Source: Ricordea florida (lineage: Eukaryota > Cnidaria > Anthozoa > Corallimorpharia > Ricordeidae). From it: DNA of 64,000 nt. Positions 58,011-64,000 of the stretch are shown here, piece by piece; the first letter of the stretch is position 1; each line of letters begins with the position of its first letter. The notes beneath the pieces were generated by a model. That model ran no database searches. It saw only the letters and a list, made by a program, of their open reading frames with translations, and was not told the DNA's origin. The position numbers and the translations under genes are program-made. The stretch is taken from assembly GCA_949710005.1 (NCBI GenBank), contig OX453273.1, forward strand, positions 32,960,250-33,024,249, given 5' to 3'.

Positions 58011-58035
58011 TTTGTAACACAGATCGTGTTACAAA
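58011..58035 (+). terminator. Perfect hairpin between the first ORF and the polymerase
   Basis: tttgtaacac and gtgttacaaa form 10-bp arms around a 5-base loop, 15 bases after the stop of the first ORF. It may shape the transcript 3' end or be a binding site; role unproven. Confidence 0.35.
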
Positions 58036-58112
58036 AGTATAAAAGTTAAATAGGCTTTTCGATACCATAGTGGTTGGCTTAAGAGTTACAATTCCAAAAT
58101 GCAATTGATGTC

Positions 58113-61100
58113 ATGGAAAATTTAACAGTGAAAGACTTGAGGTCAATAGCCAAAAGAGCTGGTGTGAGTGTTCGTGGATTCAGGAAGGCTGAAATGCTCA
58201 CAGCATTATCTGACATACAACCCGAGAATTTGACAGTGAAGATACTACGAACCATAGCCAAGAAGTCTGGTGTTCGAGGCTTTGGCAGCATGCGTAAAGA
58301 GGCTCTCATTAATGCCGTCGGATCCTTACGGGTGGTTGAAGCTAATGTTCCAATCCCTGGCCCAGTTAGACCCACAAGAACAAGACCCGCCCGAGCTTCG
58401 TATGGAAGGGCTATTGCTTCTGCCAGGCGTGAAATTATCCAGACCACAAATTGGATAAGATCTAATGTTAGAGATCCAAACAGAAGGGCCATCACCAGGA
58501 GATTAAGAAGGGCAGCTAATGCGGTTAGAAGGGAACCTGAGTTTTTTGTCCCTGAAAGACATGAAACGGCTTTGAGAGGCTTTTTGAGGACTTACATAGT
58601 AAAGGGCAGAGCTGGATACGATCCAACTTCATTCCTTAGCAAGGTCAGGTTACCGTTTCGTAGTTTGTTGTATAAACTTAGGAAGCCATTCAAGTTGAAG
58701 TGTATTCTTTCATGTGGATTCGCGAGGAGGAACAACCAAGATAATCGTGTTATTGAGCGGAGTCAGGGGCATTTCCATTCAATGATGGAGACAGTGACAG
58801 CTTCAACAGACACACTTGCTATGTTTGATAGCATCAAAGCTAGACTGGTTGAATTGGTGCAGAAATACGAGAATGAGCGCTCTGGATGGATGTTTGAAAG
58901 TGTGATTGACTTTCGTATCCACATGAACCCATTTCAACCGTTTTCTGGATCTTCATATATTAAATTACCACCCAAATTGGCTGCTAAGAAAGCAATCATC
59001 AATGTTAAGAATGAGAAAGATCAGGAGTGCTTCAAATGGGCAGTGACATCCGCTGTATTCCCTGTAGAGGTTCATCCGGAGAGATTAAACAAAGAGATGA
59101 GAGAAAACTCAGAGAAGCTCGATTGGTCGGGGATAGAGTTCCCAGTGGCAGCACTCAGTACAACTCAGATAGATAGATTTGAAAGGCAGAACCCATATGG
59201 GGTCAATATCCTTGGTTATGAGGATGGTGAGCCAACCCTAATCAGGCGTAGTAACAAGTCAGGGGTTACAAAGATAAACCTACTCTTGATATCAAACGAA
59301 GAGACAAATCATTACTGTTGGATCAAAAGCATGTCAAGACTTATCGAGTATAATAAGAAAAAAGGTGCCCGTTTCTATTGTGACAATTGCCTAAACTCGT
59401 TCAATTCTCAAAAGTCGCTGGACGAACATATGGAATACTGCCTAAACAACGAAGCAGTCAAAGTTCAGATGCCCATGGAAGAGGATGGCAGCCCAAAGTA
59501 CATTACTTTCAAGAACCACAGACGAAAGATGCAAGTGCCATTTGTGATCTATGCTGATTTTGAGTGTTTCACGGAGAAGTTGGACACCTGTTTCCCGGAT
59601 GACAGGTATAGCTTCACGAATCAGTATCAGAAGCACAAGCCATCAGGATTTTGTTACCTTATCAAGTGTTTCGATGATGAGGTTTTTGAGCCCAAGTTGG
59701 TGATGCGAACAGCCAACTCGCCTGAGGATGACATACCGCAAATGTTCCAGGAAAGCTTGGAGGAGGATATCAAGAAGATCTATGATCAATTCAAGTCTGA
59801 AAAGAAGGTTGTAATGAAGAATAGCGATCATAGGAATCATAGAAAAGCCACACATTGCCATATTTGTGAGGGTGAATTGGGGAATGATAAGGTGGTCGAC
59901 CACTGCCATCTTACAGGTAGGTACAGAGGAGCAGCCCATAGGAAATGCAACCTGGAATTCAGCACCCCCAAGTTCTTCCCAGTCATATTTCACAACTTGT
60001 CTGGATACGATAGCCATTTGTTTATCAAGAAGATGGGAGTGTCAGAGGGTAAGATTGATTGTATCCCACTCAACGATGAAGAGTACATCTCATTCACAAA
60101 GGAGATCGTGGTTGAAAAGTTCATGAAGAAGGAGGATGATGGTAAGGAGAAGGAGGTTCAGATTAAACGCACCATTAGATTTGTAGACAGTTTTAGGTTC
60201 ATGGCAAGTGGTTTGGCTAGATTAGCTGACAACTTGCCGAGAGAGTCTTTGGCAAACCTCTCGAGATACTATGAAGGGGCAAACTTTGATCTTTTGGCTA
60301 GGAAGGGAGTGTTCCCATATGATTGGTTTGATGGCTTTGACAAGTTACAAGCGCCTAACCTACCACCCAAGGATGAATTTTATTCGATATTATACGACAC
60401 TGACATATCGGATGACGATTATCAACATGCCGGAAACGTGTGGGAGACCTTTGGTATGAGAAGTTTTAGGGATTACCATGACTTGTATCTCAAAACAGAT
60501 GTGGTTCTATTGGCTGATGTGTTTGAGAACTTCAGAGGGGTTTGTATGAAGAATTACGGGTTGGATCCAGCATGGCATTATACTGCGCCTGGATTGGCTT
60601 GGGATGCCACGTTGAAGATCACCAAGGTTGAGTTGGAGCTTTTGAGGGATCCCGATATGTTGATTATGGTAGAGAATGGTATCAGGGGTGGAATATCAAT
60701 GATCTCGACGAGGTATGGGAAGGCCAATAATCGATATATGAAGAATTATAATCCCAGGTTGCCTACAAAGTTCATCACATATTTGGATGCTAATGGGCTC
60801 TATGGCTATGCAATGACCAAGGCTTTACCAACCCACGGTTTTGAGTGGATGAGTGATCAAGAGTTGGCAGACTGGAGGAACCATCCATGCATATTAGAGG
60901 TGGACTTGGAGTACCCATTGGAGTTACACGATCTTCACAATGATTATCCACTGGCTCCAGAGAGGTTGGATGTTGATGGGGTTGTTAAGTTGGTTCCCAA
61001 TTTGAGAGACAAGAAGAAGTACATTCTACACCACGAATCTCTGAAACAGTATTTGTCGTTGGGTTTGAAGTTAACCAAGGTACACAGAGGGATCAAGTTC

Positions 61101-61448
61101 GAGGAGTCGGAATGGCTGAGGTCCTACATTGACTTGAACAATAGTTTGAGAGCCAGGGCTGAGAATGATTTCGAAAAGGACTTCTTCAAGTTGATGAACA
61201 ACTCAGTGTTTGGCAAGACCATGGAGAACATTAGGAAGAGGGTGGATATCCAGTTGGTCACTGATGAGAAGAAAGCGCGTAAGTTGATTGTGAAGCCAAA
61301 CTTCCATCATAGGAACATCTTTTGCGAGGATCTGACCGCCTTCCACATGAAGAGAACGAGATTGGTCTTTGATAAGCCCATTTACTTGGGGTTGTCCATT
61401 TTGGATCTGAGCAAGACTGTCATGTACGATTCCATTACAGGTACATAA
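58113..61448 (+). CDS. polB: Protein-primed family B DNA polymerase (Polinton pPolB), main part
   Basis: 1,111 codons replicating the element. Visible in order: two SAP/HeH-like helical repeats (residues about 2-33 and 39-73, both NLTVK...LR.IAK); a basic Arg-rich linker; a zinc-finger-like CDNC...H...C (about 423-443); the exonuclease I motif YADFECF with Asp482/Glu484; a Cys-His endonuclease-VII-like insertion (CHIC ... VDHCHLTGRYRGAAH, about 582-611); exonuclease II FHNLSGYDSH; polymerase motif A DANGLYGYAM (about 891); motif B NNSVFGKTMEN (about 1,029). The last residues (after about 1,106) are out of frame: the normal continuation, with motif C, lies in the next frame from about 61,430. 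The start codon is the first Met and directly precedes the SAP-like repeat. Confidence 0.93.
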   Translation: MENLTVKDLRSIAKRAGVSVRGFRKAEMLTALSDIQPENLTVKILRTIAKKSGVRGFGSMRKEALINAVGSLRVVEANVPIPGPVRPTRTRPARASYGRAIASARREIIQTTNWIRSNVRDPNRRAITRRLRRAANAVRREPEFFVPERHETALRGFLRTYIVKGRAGYDPTSFLSKVRLPFRSLLYKLRKPFKLKCILSCGFARRNNQDNRVIERSQGHFHSMMETVTASTDTLAMFDSIKARLVELVQKYENERSGWMFESVIDFRIHMNPFQPFSGSSYIKLPPKLAAKKAIINVKNEKDQECFKWAVTSAVFPVEVHPERLNKEMRENSEKLDWSGIEFPVAALSTTQIDRFERQNPYGVNILGYEDGEPTLIRRSNKSGVTKINLLLISNEETNHYCWIKSMSRLIEYNKKKGARFYCDNCLNSFNSQKSLDEHMEYCLNNEAVKVQMPMEEDGSPKYITFKNHRRKMQVPFVIYADFECFTEKLDTCFPDDRYSFTNQYQKHKPSGFCYLIKCFDDEVFEPKLVMRTANSPEDDIPQMFQESLEEDIKKIYDQFKSEKKVVMKNSDHRNHRKATHCHICEGELGNDKVVDHCHLTGRYRGAAHRKCNLEFSTPKFFPVIFHNLSGYDSHLFIKKMGVSEGKIDCIPLNDEEYISFTKEIVVEKFMKKEDDGKEKEVQIKRTIRFVDSFRFMASGLARLADNLPRESLANLSRYYEGANFDLLARKGVFPYDWFDGFDKLQAPNLPPKDEFYSILYDTDISDDDYQHAGNVWETFGMRSFRDYHDLYLKTDVVLLADVFENFRGVCMKNYGLDPAWHYTAPGLAWDATLKITKVELELLRDPDMLIMVENGIRGGISMISTRYGKANNRYMKNYNPRLPTKFITYLDANGLYGYAMTKALPTHGFEWMSDQELADWRNHPCILEVDLEYPLELHDLHNDYPLAPERLDVDGVVKLVPNLRDKKKYILHHESLKQYLSLGLKLTKVHRGIKFEESEWLRSYIDLNNSLRARAENDFEKDFFKLMNNSVFGKTMENIRKRVDIQLVTDEKKARKLIVKPNFHHRNIFCEDLTAFHMKRTRLVFDKPIYLGLSILDLSKTVMYDSITGT

Positions 61449-61990
61449 AGCCCAAGTATGGGGAGAAGGCCAAGTTGCTGTTCACAGACACGGATTCCTT
61501 AGCTTATGTGATAGAGACTGAGGACTTTTACAGGGACATCAGTCCAGATGTGAGGGCTAAATTTGACACCAGCAATTACCCCAGGGAGCATCCATCCGGG
61601 ATTGAGACTGGAGTGAACAAAAAGGTCGGAGGGATGTTCAAAGACGAGGCTGGCGGTGAACAGATCACGGAATTTGTGGGTCTGAGGGCTAAACTGTATG
61701 CTTTCAAGACGGACAAGGAGAAGGAAGTCAAGAAGTGTAAGGGTGTTAACAAGGCAGTGGTCAGCAAAAGCATACGTTTCCAGGATTACAAGACTTGTCT
61801 TTTCAGTGGTCAATCCCAGAGACGAAAGATGAACACCATAAGGAGTCATAGCCATGACATCTATACTGAAACAATTAACAAGATTGCATTATCACGCGAG
61901 GATGATAAACGTGTGATAATGGAAGACGGGGTAAACAATTATGCACATGGTCATTTCAGAACGCTGGAAGGTGGTGATTCAGTGTCTTGA
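61431..61990 (+). pseudogene. polB: DNA polymerase C-terminal part, frame-shifted from the main ORF
   Basis: Carries motif C (FTDTDSLAYVIE; catalytic Asp pair at 61,487-61,495) and the thumb, ending GHFRTLEGGDS. It is shifted by one frame relative to the upstream ORF, with the change near 61,428-61,432, as expected from a single-base deletion. No slippery site is seen there, so a mutation is more likely than programmed shifting. Without it the upstream product lacks motif C and cannot polymerise. The end overlaps the 3' end of the integrase gene by 40 bases. Confidence 0.88.
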
Positions 61991-62940
61991 GGTACAAATT
62001 GAAGCTCTTCGCGAACGAATCCGCGTTTTGGACCTCCACTCAAATAATACAAGACTGGTTGACCCGGCTCGATTATGGTTCGGGCCAAATCATAGACTTC
62101 AAGACTCCATATGGGATCAGTAGCCCTTCGTTTGTCCCCACCTTCATCTTCACCGGGGGCATAAAGATATCTGACTTGAACATCTGGAGGTAATCTCTTC
62201 TCATCCAATCCCACAGGTCGCTTGTAGTCTGGAGTTTTGGTGTCAATTGAGTCCATTTTCAAAGCTTCGTCAGGCTCTTTACCAGTAATACGGGTGGCTT
62301 CACTATTGAGGGTCTTCATGATGGCGGGCAATCTATTCACCCAAACTGTGGATCGGGTATCACTAATCATCTCTTGAGCATATTGATGGCTGAATAGCTT
62401 CTCACCGAGAGTCCTGTTGGCCCTCTCCACAAAAGCTTGAGCTCTATGATTCCCAGCTTCACTACGCTGGATTGTGACTTGATGCTTATTCATAAGAGTT
62501 GTTACATCACCCTTGAATTCTGTTCCCGGATCCACCATTAATGTTTGTGGCCACTTCAACTTACGGGAATAAATCCGTTGAAAGGCATTGGCAACTTCAC
62601 CACTCTCCTTTGAGGTCAATGGTTCGGCATCCTTGTATCTTGACGCGATATCAATCACGACTAATGCATAGCGGTATGTTTTTCTTCTCACTGTATCGTG
62701 AGGAAGAAACAACAAGTCCGCTTGATGAATCTGATTAGGCTTATTCACACTCCAATGTGGCCTGGGTATATACTTGGGGGCTGGGAGGTAAATTTGCCAC
62801 AAGGCTTGCTTTTCCAACCACTCTTTGGCAACCTTTTCACTAACTTTGGCTGCTTTGGCCAATTTGGGTATGGCTGAGTATCCTTTCCAGTATCCATCAG
62901 TGGAGTAATATAATCGATTTAAAACGTTGGAATCAGTCAT
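61951..62940 (-). CDS. Polinton integrase (rve, DD35E)
   Basis: 329 codons. The catalytic triad is visible: Asp75 (HQADLLFLP), Asp137 (MVDPGTEFKGD) and Glu172 (FVERANRTLGE), with exactly 35 spacing, plus VVIDIASRYKDAEPL between. N-terminal helical region replaces a clear HHCC finger; the C-terminus (after about 240) has a KRxxGLDEKRL-like segment and an SH3/chromo-like tail with VLYYL and GFVREELQFVP, as in Polinton integrases. It would cut and join the element's ends during insertion. Convergent with the polymerase (40-bp overlap) and divergent from the capsid gene (26-bp gap). Intact. Confidence 0.95.
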   Translation of the reverse strand: MTDSNVLNRLYYSTDGYWKGYSAIPKLAKAAKVSEKVAKEWLEKQALWQIYLPAPKYIPRPHWSVNKPNQIHQADLLFLPHDTVRRKTYRYALVVIDIASRYKDAEPLTSKESGEVANAFQRIYSRKLKWPQTLMVDPGTEFKGDVTTLMNKHQVTIQRSEAGNHRAQAFVERANRTLGEKLFSHQYAQEMISDTRSTVWVNRLPAIMKTLNSEATRITGKEPDEALKMDSIDTKTPDYKRPVGLDEKRLPPDVQVRYLYAPGEDEGGDKRRATDPIWSLEVYDLARTIIEPGQPVLYYLSGGPKRGFVREELQFVPQDTESPPSSVLK

Positions 62941-62966
62941 TTACAAAAAGAATATAAGCATTTTAA
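62941..62966. promoter_or_regulatory. 26-bp divergent gap between integrase and capsid genes
   Basis: Only 26 bases separate the two divergent start codons (tttacaaaaagaatataagc...). Too short for two full promoters, so core elements must overlap the coding starts or be shared. The tataag in the gap is a possible TATA-like site for the capsid gene. Confidence 0.35.
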
Positions 62967-64000
62967 ATGGCTTCTATACCAAGCATTCTTGATATCAATC
63001 GCGTTCCAAGGACTCGCGAAGGTTTGAAGGCTATGACGTCATTAAATAGGGTCACACTAAACCCATCGTCAGCCGAACCTGGTGAGACATTATACATTGA
63101 AATACCAAGATTGAGTGAAAATCTTGTGATTGTGCCCGGTAGCGTCTACATAACCTTTGATATGGTTGTAACCGGACACAAAGACAACACTCTTGTTAAT
63201 AATTTGGGAAGGAATCTAATTTCACAGTATAAGGTTCTATTTGGTGGTGAAATCGTAGAGGATCTTAGTAGATTTGATTTGTTCAAGACTTATCACGATT
63301 TGTTTCTGACAACTGAAGATCGTGAGAATAGGTTGAGACAGGGCATATCCAATGTTAACATAAGGAAGATCAGGACCAATGCGGGGAATAAAGATACAAC
63401 AAAAGCAAGGGATAATACTTTAGCTGTGATTCATAACACAAGATATGCCATTCCATTGGATCACACAATCCTCAAAGATCATGGCGTATTTTATCCAATA
63501 GGATTACCACATCCACTTAGATTTGAATTGACTTTGGCTAAAGTTTCTGATGTTGTGGTTTATTCAAACAGTGAAGCACCACCTGATTATAAATTAATAA
63601 ACATGGAGATGGAGTATCAGTGCATATCAAATGATTTTTTAGCAAGAGCGGCTGTTGGGTCCTACAGATCTGGGAAAGGGTTCACGTATGAGAAGGTACT
63701 TCTTCACAAAACCTTTACAATCTCTGAGGCTAATGATGTTGTGATAAATCAGCATGTTAATGTGCCGAGGAGATCTATGACTGGTATACTATGTCTTTTC
63801 ACTGCCCCTCATACAGAAGGTCTTAGGGATTCTGAGATTTTTGCAAACCCAAGGATCACATCAGTCAAGATTGACATAGATGGAGTGCCCAACCAAGTTT
63901 ATTTGAAAGGTATGATGGCGACCGATTTGTGGCAATCCATAATTAAGCGAGTTGGCCTTAGTGATTCAATTAAGGAAGCTGATTTCTATACAGATAAGTT
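62967..64000 (+). CDS. Polinton major capsid protein (double jelly-roll hexon-like), 5' part
   Basis: 344 codons open to the window edge, starting MASIPSILDINRVPRTREGL. Seen: LYIEIPRLSENLVIVPGSVY, NNLGRNLISQYKVLFGGEIV, YHDLFLTTEDRENRLRQGI, LKDHGVFYPIGLPHPLRFEL, and later FANPRITSVKIDIDGVPNQV. This order (PGS, NLGR, DHG.Y.P.G) is that of Polinton/adintovirus hexon proteins, which form the icosahedral shell. No break in the visible part. The 3' end is outside, so length and intactness cannot be judged. Assignment rests on remembered family pattern. Confidence 0.88.
   Translation, partial: MASIPSILDINRVPRTREGLKAMTSLNRVTLNPSSAEPGETLYIEIPRLSENLVIVPGSVYITFDMVVTGHKDNTLVNNLGRNLISQYKVLFGGEIVEDLSRFDLFKTYHDLFLTTEDRENRLRQGISNVNIRKIRTNAGNKDTTKARDNTLAVIHNTRYAIPLDHTILKDHGVFYPIGLPHPLRFELTLAKVSDVVVYSNSEAPPDYKLINMEMEYQCISNDFLARAAVGSYRSGKGFTYEKVLLHKTFTISEANDVVINQHVNVPRRSMTGILCLFTAPHTEGLRDSEIFANPRITSVKIDIDGVPNQVYLKGMMATDLWQSIIKRVGLSDSIKEADFYTDK

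Larger units (their letters stand above)
56876..64000 (+). mobile_element. Polinton/Maverick-type element, left part
   Basis: The gene set protein-primed family B polymerase, retroviral-type integrase and double-jelly-roll-type major capsid protein defines Polintons (polintoviruses/adintoviruses), giant self-synthesising DNA elements that also look like integrated viruses. Left boundary is inferred from the tandem array and the neighbouring repeat; terminal inverted repeat and target duplication cannot be verified because the right end is outside. Typical missing genes (FtsK-like ATPase, cysteine protease, minor capsid) would be beyond 64 kb. One frame break in the polymerase suggests a recent but inactive copy. 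Confidence 0.88.

Noticed and set aside
58079-58495. Minus-strand 138-codon ORF opposite the polymerase start
   Set aside because: Antisense to the SAP-like and Arg-rich coding region of the polymerase; no independent support.
61420-61460. Programmed ribosomal frameshift in the Polinton polymerase
   Set aside because: No slippery heptamer or obvious downstream pseudoknot is seen, and Polinton polymerases are not known to use one; a one-base loss explains it.

Overview
The window looks like nuclear DNA of an anthozoan cnidarian, most likely a stony coral. It is AT-rich and its genes are intron-rich. It carries a mosaic secreted or receptor gene of MAM, SRCR, LDLa, PA14, uromodulin-like, pentraxin and CUB modules, and it is full of small hairpin elements, tRNA-derived repeats, a Tx1/L1-like LINE, a tyrosine-recombinase element and a Polinton. 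The species call is inference; the eukaryotic structure is seen directly in many GT-AG exons.

832-41,058 (minus strand) holds one very large modular gene. I placed 38 exons by reading splice sites and checking reading-frame phase exon by exon. The model runs from a signal-peptide exon at 41.0 kb through MAM, sushi, two SRCR, a discoidin/fucolectin-like lectin domain, PA14, an unrecognised region of about 148 residues, MAM, three LDLa repeats, a short Cys-rich piece, two MAMs, a uromodulin-type D8C domain, an unrecognised module, pentraxin, a partial MAM, CUB, and the start of a leucine-rich repeat domain that runs off the low-coordinate end. Every module is bounded by phase-1 introns, the classic sign of exon shuffling. 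About 2,190 codons are in view; the 3' end is outside.

Introns and flanks of this gene carry transposon insertions. There is a 5'-truncated LINE with clear target-site duplications (29.2-31.6 kb) and a decayed DIRS/YR-type element with a broken tyrosine recombinase (32.7-34.9 kb). A large foldback structure (36.6-39.3 kb) has one arm interrupted by a hAT-like MITE, which itself contains another MITE. Several further hairpin MITEs and tRNA-derived repeats are scattered through the window.

41.06-56.8 kb shows no convincing coding gene. It holds an old tandem segmental duplication (about 45.3-48.9 kb and 50.6-56.6 kb, with a fragment near 42.4 kb) in which an exon-like block with splice signals is kept in both copies. 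These may be untranslated first exons of the modular gene or relics of a paralogue.

56.88-64.0 kb is the left part of a Polinton/Maverick-type element. It has a 50-bp tandem repeat near its presumed end, an unrecognised 238-aa ORF, a protein-primed family B DNA polymerase split by one frame break, a DD35E integrase on the opposite strand, and the start of a major capsid protein gene that runs off the window. ATPase, protease and minor capsid genes would be expected beyond the edge.
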